Assembly: GCA_017613735.1 (NCBI GenBank)
Contig: JAGADF010000001.1
Coordinates: 1-64,000 of the forward strand
DNA: 64,000 bases
Direction of reading: 5' to 3'
Source: Clostridia bacterium
Lineage (GTDB): Bacteria; Bacillota; Clostridia; Oscillospirales; Acutalibacteraceae
Made by a program: the position numbers and the translations under genes. Shown here piece after piece: positions 28,217 through 36,084 of this stretch. The notes under the pieces were generated by a model. The model was not told the origin of the DNA and searched no databases. It worked only from the letters and a program-made list of their open reading frames with translations. How positions within the stretch are numbered: the first letter of the stretch is position 1; each line of letters begins with the position of its first letter.

Positions 28217-29440
28217 ATGGATATAATGGAAGCTAAAGAATTAGTCGTCAGAGCCGGTAAAGAGGTTGTAGCTTCGGGACTTATTGCAAGAACCTGGGGT
28301 AACATTTCCTGCCGTATTGACGATAAGCAATTCGTAATCACTCCCAGCGGAAAGCCGTATGAAACGCTCACTCCCGACGAAATAGTTCTCGTCAATATTG
28401 AGGACTGTTCCTATGACGGCGACATAAAGCCCTCGAGCGAAAAGGGCATTCACGCCGAGGCTTACAAGCTTCGCCCCGAGGTTAATTTTGTAATCCACAC
28501 CCATCAGGTAATCGCTTCCGTAGTAAGCACGCTCGGTCTTGATATCAATAACGTATCGGGCAAGAGCAGGGAGGTTATCGGCGATAACGTTCCCGTAGGT
28601 TCGTACGGACTTCCCGGTACGGGCAAGCTTCGCAAGGGCGTAGTCGAGGCTATTATGCGCTCCGACTCAAAGGCGGTTATTATGGCTCATCACGGAGCTC
28701 TCTGCATGGGTACCGATTATGACGACGCTTTTGCCGTAGCGCGCGAGCTTGAGGTTGTCTGCGAAGGCTTTATACGCAATAAGTATGAGGCGGTTACGGG
28801 CACGGTTGCCGAGGGACTCGACGCGGTCGCGTCCTATGTTGCGGAGAAGTTTGTAAAAAAGGCTTCGTCCGTTCCCGAATTCGCTCCCTGCAAGTCACAC
28901 CGTGACGGCGAGGCGTTCAACATTTCGGTTATCGGCGGCGACGGCGAGGTAACGAGAGTTGATATTAAGACGGGCAAGTTTATTTCCGACCCCGATAAAG
29001 CTCCCGATTCGACAGAGCTTCACAGGGCGGTTTACAAAAAACGTCCCGACGTAAACTATATCGTTCACACAAAGACTCCCGACGTTGTTGCCGTTTCAAA
29101 ACTAGGAAGAACAATGAAACCGCTTCTTGACGATTTCGCACAGCTTTGCGGCGCGACAGTCAGGCACGCGGCGTTTGACGTAAACAATACGCTCAAAACA
29201 AGCAAAAAGGTTGCCAGAAAATTAAAGGGCAGAAATGCGGTTCTTCTTGACAATAACGGCGCGCTTTGCGTTTCGGGCAGCGAATACGACGCTACTGCGG
29301 TTGAAATCGTTATGGATAAAGGCTGCCGCACGGAAGTCGGCGCAAGACTTTTCGACATAGTCAAGCCTATAAGCCCGATTGAAACAAGACTTATGAGATT
29401 TATCTATCTCAAGAAGTATTCAAAGCAGGCGAAGGACTGA
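28217..29440 (+). CDS. tandem class II aldolase/adducin-family protein, second domain degenerate
   Basis: Class II aldolases cleave sugar phosphates or related hydroxy acids with a divalent metal. The 407-aa protein contains two copies of the ~200-aa fold. The first (about 1-205) keeps the metal ligands: PSSEKGIHAEAY (Glu75), FVIHTHQV (His94, His96) and MAHHGALCMG (His158/159). The second (about 235-390, from HRAVYKKRPDVNYIVHTKTP) has Lys for the second His and LDNNGALCVSG, with Asn-Asn for His-His, so it cannot bind metal the same way. The ATG at 28217 gives the normal family start; an upstream ATG at 28166 lies in a hairpin. A terminator follows at 29454. Confidence 0.88.
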   Translation: MDIMEAKELVVRAGKEVVASGLIARTWGNISCRIDDKQFVITPSGKPYETLTPDEIVLVNIEDCSYDGDIKPSSEKGIHAEAYKLRPEVNFVIHTHQVIASVVSTLGLDINNVSGKSREVIGDNVPVGSYGLPGTGKLRKGVVEAIMRSDSKAVIMAHHGALCMGTDYDDAFAVARELEVVCEGFIRNKYEAVTGTVAEGLDAVASYVAEKFVKKASSVPEFAPCKSHRDGEAFNISVIGGDGEVTRVDIKTGKFISDPDKAPDSTELHRAVYKKRPDVNYIVHTKTPDVVAVSKLGRTMKPLLDDFAQLCGATVRHAAFDVNNTLKTSKKVARKLKGRNAVLLDNNGALCVSGSEYDATAVEIVMDKGCRTEVGARLFDIVKPISPIETRLMRFIYLKKYSKQAKD

Positions 29441-29453
29441 TTAAAAACAAATT

Positions 29454-29482
29454 AAAAGACGGCAGTTTTGCCGTCTTTTTTT
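29454..29482 (+). terminator. Rho-independent terminator after the aldolase gene
   Basis: Perfect 11-bp arms AAAAGACGGCA and TGCCGTCTTTT around GTTT, with a T tract to 29482. Confidence 0.9.
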
Positions 29483-29579
29483 GTAGGGGCGACCTCAGGT
29501 CGCCCGCAGAGCAAGATGTTTTTTTACGGGCGACCAAAGGTCGCCTCTGCAGCGGGACGTCGAGACGCCGTCCCCTACA
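29482..29579. repeat. 98-bp palindromic intergenic repeat element (MITE/REP-like)
   Basis: The element starts TGTAGGGG and ends CCCCTACA, 8-bp perfect terminal inverted repeats. Inside are three short hairpins: GGCGACC-TCA-GGTCGCC, GGCGACC-AAA-GGTCGCC and GGGACG...CGTCCC near the right end. There is no reading frame. Such short GC-rich elements with GTAGGGGCG-type ends are dispersed in intergenic regions of many gut Firmicutes genomes (general knowledge; copy number cannot be checked here, and no second copy is in this window). Confidence 0.65.
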
Positions 29580-29587
29580 ATAATGTG

Positions 29588-29616
29588 TTGCTCTATTGAA
29601 AAATATGTGTTAAAAT
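29588..29616 (+). promoter_or_regulatory. putative promoter of the transporter gene
   Basis: TTGCTC (29588-29593), a 17-base spacer and TAAAAT (29611-29616), 40 bases upstream of the transporter start and just outside the repeat element. Confidence 0.5.
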
Positions 29617-29655
29617 AAAATCTGTATTTATTCATAAACGGTTTGGGGGATGAAT

Positions 29656-32076
29656 ATGGCGATTAAACAGAAGGTAGTCAATACCTTATCCAATGTCAAA
29701 ACCTATTGGCGAAGACCTCCCGAAGGGCGGTATATGACCTTTAAGGAAATCGGCGCTTACGCCTTCGGCGGAATAGGCGCGTATTTCATTATTCAGCTCG
29801 GCTCGACTCTTATTGTCAGCACGACGAATATCATTGTCAGCACCGCTATCGGTATCGGCCCGAAGCACTCTTATATCATCTATCTGCTCGCGACGATACT
29901 TAATATTCCGCTGACGGGTATAAGGGCGAATATGGTCGACAATACGCGAGGCAAGGGCGGTAAGTACAGACCGTATCTTTTGTCTATGGGTATACCTACG
30001 GCTCTTATTGCGCTTGTGTATGTATGGTTCCCATACGGTAAAATGTATGACCTTTTCCCGGGCGAAATTTTCGGCTACGAAAAGGGTTACTGGATTAAAT
30101 TTGCGGTTGTATTCGTATGTAACCTCGCGCTTCATTTCTTCTTCTTCTTTTTCAAGGACGCATACGAAAACCTTATTCACGTTCTTTCGCCGAATACTCA
30201 GGAAAGAACCAACGTGCTTGCGGTTAAGGCGGTTGTCTATTCATTAGCTCCGTCAATAATGAATATCGTAACTCCCATTATTGCCGACGTTGTCGCAAAG
30301 GGAAATCAGACCGACATAAGAGTTTATCAGTATACATATCCCGTCTATGCGGTAATCGGTATTGCGCTTACCATTGTCGTATGGGCGAACACAAAGGAAA
30401 AAATTGTTCAGGCGAAAACCCACACTGTTCAGGTGCGTTTTATGGATGCGCTCAAAGAGGTTGCCAAGAACAAGTATTTCTGGATTATCGCTCTTGCAGG
30501 CTGGCTCGGATTTCTTGAGCTCGCTTACAGCAACATTCTTCTCTATTCCCAGAGCTACGGCAAAACCGCAAGCGGCGCGCTCTACGGCGTTGCGTGGACT
30601 CTTATAGGAAACGCTTCTCTCTGGGGTATGCTTTTCGCCCCGTTCTTTATAAAGCGTTTCGGCAAAAAGGCGGTTCTTGTTACCGTAAACCTTATGAACG
30701 TTGTCTGCATTCTTATGATGCTTATTAATTTCCGTTCGTTCTGGTGGCTGGTTTTCTGCGTATGGGTTAACTATCTGTTCGGCTCTGTCGAGCAGATTAC
30801 GACTCCCGCGATTCAGGCGGACATACGCGACTATCAGCAGTATAAATCGGGCGAGAGAATTGACGGTATGTTCGCCGCGGTTGCGACTATCGGCAATACC
30901 GTTACTCTTGCAACCTCGTTTGTTCTTCCCGCCATTCAGGAAAAATTCGGCATTTACGAGGGCAACGGCTACGAAAAGCCGTTTGACATTCTCGACGTTA
31001 AAACGGGCGACCCGAACCTTCTTTATAAATTTATGCCCGCGCTTATCATTATGGCGGCTGTCGGCGCGTTCTTAAACGTCGTTCCGTATTTCTTCTACGA
31101 TTTCAATGAGAAAAAGCAGAAGAGCGTTATCCGCGTCCTTAAGGTCAGAGCCTTGTTTGAGGACTATTCAAACGGAGCATTGAGCGATGAAAACCTTGTC
31201 GAAGCGATTGAGCTTGTCAACAACGCCCGCGAAATGGCTTTAAAGGAGCATACGGCGGTCGACAAGAGCTTTTATAAAAATGCTTCCGGCAGGGCGGAGA
31301 AAAAGGCTCTTAAAAAAGAATATAAGGAAATTCTTAACCGGAATGAGGAAATTGACATTTCCCGCTTTGTCTGCGACGAGCTTGACAAGTTCTCCGACGG
31401 CGGCAAAAAAGGCGAGCTTTCGGAGTATTCCGAGATTTATAACGCAGGACTTGAGGGCATTAAAAACCTCAGCATTGACGAAATCAACGCGGAAAGAAAA
31501 CAGGCTAAGGGAATGCCTAAAACCACTGCGGACGAAAAGGCTAAGCGCAAGGCTATGATTGAAATTGCCAAGGGCAAAAAATCCGCTCTTAAGGCATACA
31601 ACAAGTACTACAACGGCAAGCAGGAATTTGTTGAGCCCGATATAACCGCCCTTGAAAAATGCTTCGAAAAAGAGGATGCGATTACCGAAAAACTCGACGA
31701 GCTTTTTGCGGAGCGCAAGAGGCTTAAAAAAGAGGGCGAAAAGGCTACTGCTTCAAAGATAAACGAAGAAATCAAGGCTCAGCAGGCTGCTCTTAAAGAG
31801 GCGACTAAGGAAAGCAAGGAGCAGATGGACCGTCAGGCGTATTTCAACCGCGCCGCGAAGATTTACTGCACCGCAAGACGCGCCCTGGCTCAGGAGGAAA
31901 ACTACAAGCACTACGACGAGATAGCGGCTATGTATGACGAGGCTACCCAAAGAGTTGAAACGGCAAGAGCCGAACGCGAGGCGGAACAGGCTCGTCTTGA
32001 AGAAGCCGACAGACTTTTGAAAGAACAACTCAGGGCTGAAAAAGAGCAGAAAAAGCAGGGAAAGAAAAATAAATAA
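29656..32076 (+). CDS. GPH/MFS-family transporter with a long C-terminal cytoplasmic coiled-coil tail
   Basis: Residues 1-485 form about 12 membrane spans of the glycoside-pentoside-hexuronide:cation symporter (GPH/MelB) type. Family-like features are GIGPKHSYIIYLLATIL, the loop GKGGKYRPYLL after an early span, and FGSVEQITTPAIQADIRDYQQYKSGERIDGMFA. Unusually, another ~320 residues follow (486-806): highly charged, helical, rich in Lys, Glu, Ala and Gln, predicted coiled coil, no domain I recognise. The ATG at 29656 fits GGGGGA 6 bases upstream better than the ATG at 29650. Its place behind the kinase-aminotransferase-aldolase genes suggests import of their substrate (inference). Confidence 0.88.
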   Translation: MAIKQKVVNTLSNVKTYWRRPPEGRYMTFKEIGAYAFGGIGAYFIIQLGSTLIVSTTNIIVSTAIGIGPKHSYIIYLLATILNIPLTGIRANMVDNTRGKGGKYRPYLLSMGIPTALIALVYVWFPYGKMYDLFPGEIFGYEKGYWIKFAVVFVCNLALHFFFFFFKDAYENLIHVLSPNTQERTNVLAVKAVVYSLAPSIMNIVTPIIADVVAKGNQTDIRVYQYTYPVYAVIGIALTIVVWANTKEKIVQAKTHTVQVRFMDALKEVAKNKYFWIIALAGWLGFLELAYSNILLYSQSYGKTASGALYGVAWTLIGNASLWGMLFAPFFIKRFGKKAVLVTVNLMNVVCILMMLINFRSFWWLVFCVWVNYLFGSVEQITTPAIQADIRDYQQYKSGERIDGMFAAVATIGNTVTLATSFVLPAIQEKFGIYEGNGYEKPFDILDVKTGDPNLLYKFMPALIIMAAVGAFLNVVPYFFYDFNEKKQKSVIRVLKVRALFEDYSNGALSDENLVEAIELVNNAREMALKEHTAVDKSFYKNASGRAEKKALKKEYKEILNRNEEIDISRFVCDELDKFSDGGKKGELSEYSEIYNAGLEGIKNLSIDEINAERKQAKGMPKTTADEKAKRKAMIEIAKGKKSALKAYNKYYNGKQEFVEPDITALEKCFEKEDAITEKLDELFAERKRLKKEGEKATASKINEEIKAQQAALKEATKESKEQMDRQAYFNRAAKIYCTARRALAQEENYKHYDEIAAMYDEATQRVETARAEREAEQARLEEADRLLKEQLRAEKEQKKQGKKNK

Positions 32077-32098
32077 CTTCCCGAAAAACGAATAAAAG

Positions 32099-32134
32099 AA
32101 AGCAGGTGACGGTTGCCTTCCGTCACCTGCTTTT
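32099..32134 (+). terminator. Rho-independent terminator after the transporter gene
   Basis: 14-bp arms AAAGCAGGTGACGG (32099-32112) and CCGTCACCTGCTTT (32120-32133) with a 7-base loop and a short T run. Confidence 0.88.
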
Positions 32135-32171
32135 AACGCTTTGCGACGCGTTGTAATACCTTGAAATATTA

Positions 32172-32201
32172 TTGACAAATTCTCTTCCGCTGTGATACAA
32201 T
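32172..32201 (+). promoter_or_regulatory. promoter of the nucleotidyltransferase - radical SAM operon
   Basis: TTGACA (32172-32177), an 18-base spacer and TACAAT (32196-32201). A second TATAAT-like box overlaps directly downstream. Confidence 0.7.
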
Positions 32202-32243
32202 ATAATAACTGTAAAAACTTTATATATGTTTTTGGAGAAGGAA

Positions 32244-32969
32244 ATGCTCGGAATAATTTTAGCCGGCGGAAACGGCACAAGATTTGCCGAAAAAGGTTGC
32301 TGTAAACCGCTTCTGCAAATCAACGGAAAATATCTTATAGAATACGCTTTGGACAACCTCGTTTCAATGGGAGTTGACAGGGCTTTGATTGTCGTAGGCA
32401 AATACGAAGCAGATATAAAAGCGGCACTGGGGAACTCGTATAAGAGTATTGATATTTGCTATGCGGTTCAGGAAACCCAGATGGGCTGCATCCATGCGTT
32501 CTATTGTGCCCTGCCTTACTGGAAGGGCGAAACGGTTGTGCTTCAGCTCGGTGACGAGGTCTTCCGTCGCTTTGACGCCGAAGCCGTAAAAAAAATCGGT
32601 AACGCGGATTTTGCCTGCGGTTACATAAACGTTAAGAATAAGGATGACGTTAAGGAAAACTATGCAATCTACTGCGAGGGACCGAATAATAAGCTTGTCC
32701 GCTGCGTTGAAAAGGCTACTGTAGTCAAGAATAACAAAAAGGGCACGGGGTTCTGCGTTTTCAATCCCGACTGCATTACGCTTCTTAAAGAGCGTTTTAC
32801 AACGGCGGGCGACCATTTCGTTTCACTCGGCGACTATATGAACAACCTTATCGCGAACGGCAAAAAGGGAGTTGCGATTCTTATAGCCGAGGAAGAAATC
32901 AACATCAACACCTCGGAGAAATTGCAGTACGCTAAAAAGATATTGCAGGAATGGTCTGAAAATGAATAA
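32244..32969 (+). CDS. sugar-phosphate nucleotidyltransferase (NTP_transferase family)
   Basis: The 241-aa protein starts with the nucleotidyltransferase signature LGIILAGGNGTRFAEKGCCK, then PLLQINGKYLIEYALD. The metal-binding Asp lies in VVLQLGDEVF and the product-side motif in GTGFCVFNPDCI. It should activate a sugar-1-phosphate, or a similar phosphorylated alcohol, as the NDP or CDP derivative; the base and sugar cannot be named. The ATG at 32244 has GGAGAAGG 6 bases upstream. It overlaps the radical SAM gene by 8 bases, so the two are coupled and probably serve the same surface-glycan or lipid pathway. Confidence 0.85.
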   Translation: MLGIILAGGNGTRFAEKGCCKPLLQINGKYLIEYALDNLVSMGVDRALIVVGKYEADIKAALGNSYKSIDICYAVQETQMGCIHAFYCALPYWKGETVVLQLGDEVFRRFDAEAVKKIGNADFACGYINVKNKDDVKENYAIYCEGPNNKLVRCVEKATVVKNNKKGTGFCVFNPDCITLLKERFTTAGDHFVSLGDYMNNLIANGKKGVAILIAEEEININTSEKLQYAKKILQEWSENE

Positions 32970-34398
32970 GATAATGCTTCTTTATCCGCCCGGGCAGCTG
33001 CTTCAGAGAAGCGAGGACAGGGCGCAATGCAATATTACCGAATCCGCGGCTAACTCCGTTCACGCGTGTAACGACCTCGGGTATTGCGCGGCTGTTCTTC
33101 TTAAAAAAGGGTACGAGGTTTTTCTTCGCGATTATCAGACTCAGAGAGCTTCGTTTGAGGACGTCGTTAAGGATGTTGAAAGCTTTAAGCCCGATATGAT
33201 TGCCCTGAGCACGACCAACACCTCGGTTAAGGACGACCTCGATTTTCTTTCAAGGGTAAATGAAATTCATAAATGTATAAGCGTTATCAAGGGCGCTGTT
33301 TTTTACGATATTGACCTTTCGCTGCTTTCGCTTCTTAACCTTGACTGCATTTCGTGCCTTATAGGCTGTGAAATGGAGTTCGTTATAGGGAAACTTGCTG
33401 ATTATTATCTCAGAAACGAGGGCGAGCTTTCGGACATAAACGGGATTATTTATAAACAGGGCGGCGAATTCGTTAAAAGCCCGTTTATCTGCGGACAGAA
33501 CGATTTGAACCTTCTTCCGTTTCCCGCAAGAGAGCTTATGAACAATTCGCTTTATGTCCGTCCCGACACGGGCGAACCAATGGCGACTATTCAGACAGGA
33601 CTCGGCTGTCCCGCTAACTGCGTTTACTGCCTTACCCCCGTAATTTCGGGAAGAAGCGTTCGAAAAAGAGACGTAGAAAGCATTTATAAAGAGCTTGAGG
33701 AATGCTATAACAAATTCGGCATACGCAATTTCTTTTTCAAGGCGGACACGTTCACCGTTGACGAGGAATACGCGTCGGCTGTCTGCGAGCGAATTATCAA
33801 TTCTCCGCTTTACGGCAAAATCGAGTTTACGGTCAATTCAAGGGTAAAACCGCTGAGCGCAGAGCTTCTTGAAAAGCTGAAAAAAGCGGGTTGCTTTACT
33901 ATAGCCGTAGGCTTTGAAAGCGGAAATGACGAAACGCTAAAAAAAATAAAAAAGGGCGCGACGGTTGAGGACAACCTTCGCGCGGCTGAAATGATAAAAC
34001 AGGCGGGTATACCGCTGTTCGGTTTCTTTATGCTCGGTTTCCCGTGGGAAACAAAGGAAATGATTAAGGACACCGAAAGACTTATTCATAAAATCAATCC
34101 CGATTTTATTGAGGTTCATATTGCAATGCCGTTTTACGGGACGGGACTTTATGAACTGTGTAAAGAGTACGGCGTGCTCGGTGACAGCGGCTTCGGCCAC
34201 GACTACTATTCGCCAAATACGACGGGAACGGTTTCCCTTACGGCGAAAGAGATTGAAAAGCTGAAAAAGGGAATACTGCTCAGGTTTTATTTAAGACCGT
34301 CGTATGTTTTCAAAAAGATATTCGGCTCGCTTAATAAGCCGAAGGTAATCGGGAATTATGTCCGCTACGGATTGCGGCTTCTGAAAAAGAATATATAA
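32962..34398 (+). CDS. B12-binding-domain radical SAM protein (GC-normal copy)
   Basis: The 478-aa protein has an N-terminal cobalamin-binding-like Rossmann domain (about 1-150; starts IMLLYPPGQLLQRSEDRAQC, with FKPDMIALSTTN) and the radical SAM motif GLGCPANCVYC (Cys216, Cys220, Cys223). The SAM-binding strands are FFFKADTFTVDEEY, AVGFESGNDETLKKIKKG and GFFMLGFPWET. The classic DxHxxG cobalamin motif is not evident, so cofactor binding is uncertain. Relatives modify lipids or sugars by radical methylation or ring chemistry. The reaction here is unknown. It converges on a minus-strand glycosyltransferase across a shared terminator. Confidence 0.85.
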   Translation: MNKIMLLYPPGQLLQRSEDRAQCNITESAANSVHACNDLGYCAAVLLKKGYEVFLRDYQTQRASFEDVVKDVESFKPDMIALSTTNTSVKDDLDFLSRVNEIHKCISVIKGAVFYDIDLSLLSLLNLDCISCLIGCEMEFVIGKLADYYLRNEGELSDINGIIYKQGGEFVKSPFICGQNDLNLLPFPARELMNNSLYVRPDTGEPMATIQTGLGCPANCVYCLTPVISGRSVRKRDVESIYKELEECYNKFGIRNFFFKADTFTVDEEYASAVCERIINSPLYGKIEFTVNSRVKPLSAELLEKLKKAGCFTIAVGFESGNDETLKKIKKGATVEDNLRAAEMIKQAGIPLFGFFMLGFPWETKEMIKDTERLIHKINPDFIEVHIAMPFYGTGLYELCKEYGVLGDSGFGHDYYSPNTTGTVSLTAKEIEKLKKGILLRFYLRPSYVFKKIFGSLNKPKVIGNYVRYGLRLLKKNI

Positions 34399-34424
34399 AA
34401 AGTCGGATTATTCATCCGACTTTT
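34398..34424. terminator. bidirectional terminator between convergent genes
   Basis: Perfect 11-bp arms AAAAGTCGGAT (34398-34408) and ATCCGACTTTT (34414-34424). The A and T ends serve the radical SAM gene on plus and the glycosyltransferase on minus. Confidence 0.88.
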
Positions 34425-34428
34425 AAGC

Positions 34429-35160
34429 TCATTTTTTATTGTTTTTCCGTTCGTCAAAGGCTGTTTTTATAAAGGTCCAGCCCAGGTCGATATACCTTTT
34501 CGGATTATAATTTGAAGCGCCCTCGGTTCTTCTTATGTAATCGGTCGGGATTTCAATATACCGAGCGCCCTTTAAAACAGGTCTGAACGCGTACTGATAG
34601 TAAGTTCTGTATAAATCGGTGAAGTTCATTTCTCTGAGCAGGTCGGCAGGGTAAATCTGAAAGGTTGAAAGAAGCTCGGTGCCTTTTATGTGAGCTATAA
34701 CGCCGACCGCAGTATTGACCGCGCGGTTGAAAAGGTAGTGGAAAAAGCCGTAGTTCTCACGGTAGGAGCTCTTCATAAATTTTGACGCGCAGATAACGGC
34801 GTCCGGATTTTTCTTTGAAGCTTCTATCATTTCGGGAACGGATTTCGGGTCCATTTCAAGGTCGGAGCCTATAACGAGAAAATGCGAGCAGTTTCTTACT
34901 ATCGTCGTCGCCTCGTATAAAGCGGGGTAAAGACCGGGCGTTTTCTGAATATGAATACTTATCGGCACGGCGGAAGAATTGCCCTTTACGATTTCCCTCG
35001 CAACGGAAGCCGATGGGCATTCGTCCGAAACCATAAGAATAACGATTTCGGAAATGTCCTTTTCGTCGCAGGAACCGAGTAATATTTTAATTGTCTCTTT
35101 TAAAGTGTTCTGTTCGGTTGTTGCGAGAACAACAATTTCAAGACGGTCAAAGGTGTTCAT
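34429..35160 (-). CDS. family 2 glycosyltransferase (GC-normal paralogue)
   Basis: The protein (243 aa from the ATG at 35160) has a GT-A fold: an N-terminal nucleotide strand RLEIVVLATTEQNTLKETIK, the region HFLVIGSDLEMDPKSVPEMI with the DxE/DxD-like metal site (SDLEMD), and the acceptor-side VICASKFMKSS and YIEIPTDYIRRTEG. It has no membrane segment. The ATG at 35160 is 9 bases after GGAGA; a TTG three codons earlier is too close to it. It is 50-60% similar by eye to the next gene, which sits in the same orientation but has a much lower GC content. Confidence 0.85.
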   Translation of the reverse strand: MNTFDRLEIVVLATTEQNTLKETIKILLGSCDEKDISEIVILMVSDECPSASVAREIVKGNSSAVPISIHIQKTPGLYPALYEATTIVRNCSHFLVIGSDLEMDPKSVPEMIEASKKNPDAVICASKFMKSSYRENYGFFHYLFNRAVNTAVGVIAHIKGTELLSTFQIYPADLLREMNFTDLYRTYYQYAFRPVLKGARYIEIPTDYIRRTEGASNYNPKRYIDLGWTFIKTAFDERKNNKK

Positions 35161-35237
35161 TTGTGACAATCTCCATTTTGTACATTAACGATGTTTTAAT
35201 AAAAACTGACATATGCTATTAATAAAGCTTTAATTAG

Positions 35238-35981
35238 TTATTGTTTTACTATCTTTTTTGCTCGTTTCCTTTCAGAATAAGCAATTCTAAAAAAGGTTAA
35301 ACTACCCAGAATATATTTTTTTGGGGTGAAAGTTGATTTTCCCTCATAACGCTTTGAGTAGTTTGTTGAAATTTCAATGTAATCTTTGCCCATTGCCAAA
35401 GGTCTCAGAGTATATTCATAGTAAGCTTTTTCTTCATTTGTGAAGTTCATTTCTTGAAAAATATCAACTGGATAAATCTGAAATGTGGATATTATTTCAG
35501 TTGCCTTGACATGAAGTATTTTTCCAATAATATAATTTACTGTCCTATTACATAAATAGTGTATTTTACCGTAATCTTCCCTTTGAGAACACTTCATAAA
35601 TTTTGAAGCACAGACAATCATATTCGGGTTTTTCTTTGACATTTCAATCATTTCGGGGACAGAATGAGGATCCATCTCAAGATCTGAACCGATGATGAGA
35701 AAATGCGAACATTTGCTTATTAGATGCGGGGCTTCAAAAACAGCGAAATATAGGCCGGGATTTTTTTGAATATGGCAGCTAATCGGAATGGTCGAGGTGT
35801 TGTTTTTAACGATTTCATTTGCTGAACATGCGGATGGACAGTCAGCTGAAGCCAATAAAATAAGTATTTCCGAAATATCATTTTCCGAACAGTTATTTAA
35901 AAGTGCTTTTATAGTTTCCTTTAATGTGATTTGTTCAGTTGTAGCAAGAACAATAATACCGAGATTTTCAAATTTTTTCAT
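35238..35981 (-). CDS. family 2 glycosyltransferase (AT-rich paralogue)
   Basis: The 247-aa protein aligns end to end with its neighbour: NLGIIVLATTEQITLKETIK, HFLIIGSDLEMDPHSVPEMI, MIVCASKFMKCSQREDYGKI and STFQIYPVDIFQEMNFT. Function is presumably transfer of a sugar from a nucleotide or polyprenyl-phosphate donor. Codon use is AT-rich, unlike the neighbour, so it marks the left edge of an AT-rich block that continues to 42.35 kb. It is divergent from the radical SAM gene at 36085, 103 bases away. GGAG lies 8 bases before the ATG. Confidence 0.85.
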   Translation of the reverse strand: MKKFENLGIIVLATTEQITLKETIKALLNNCSENDISEILILLASADCPSACSANEIVKNNTSTIPISCHIQKNPGLYFAVFEAPHLISKCSHFLIIGSDLEMDPHSVPEMIEMSKKNPNMIVCASKFMKCSQREDYGKIHYLCNRTVNYIIGKILHVKATEIISTFQIYPVDIFQEMNFTNEEKAYYEYTLRPLAMGKDYIEISTNYSKRYEGKSTFTPKKYILGSLTFFRIAYSERKRAKKIVKQ

Positions 35982-36084
35982 ATATAAAACTCCGTGTGAT
36001 TTATAGATTAATTATCTCATATACGGAAAACTAAGTCAAGAAAGTTTTTAGTGTTTTACACAGAAAGAAGAGAAGTGTTGTAAA

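Noticed and set aside
29482..29579. CRISPR-like repeats
   Set aside because: The two GGCGACC palindromes are inverted pairs of different spacing inside one element; there are no regularly spaced direct repeats or cas genes.
35170..35237. Attachment site at the left edge of the AT-rich block
   Set aside because: No direct repeat of this stretch was found near 42.35 kb, and there is no integrase or tRNA gene.
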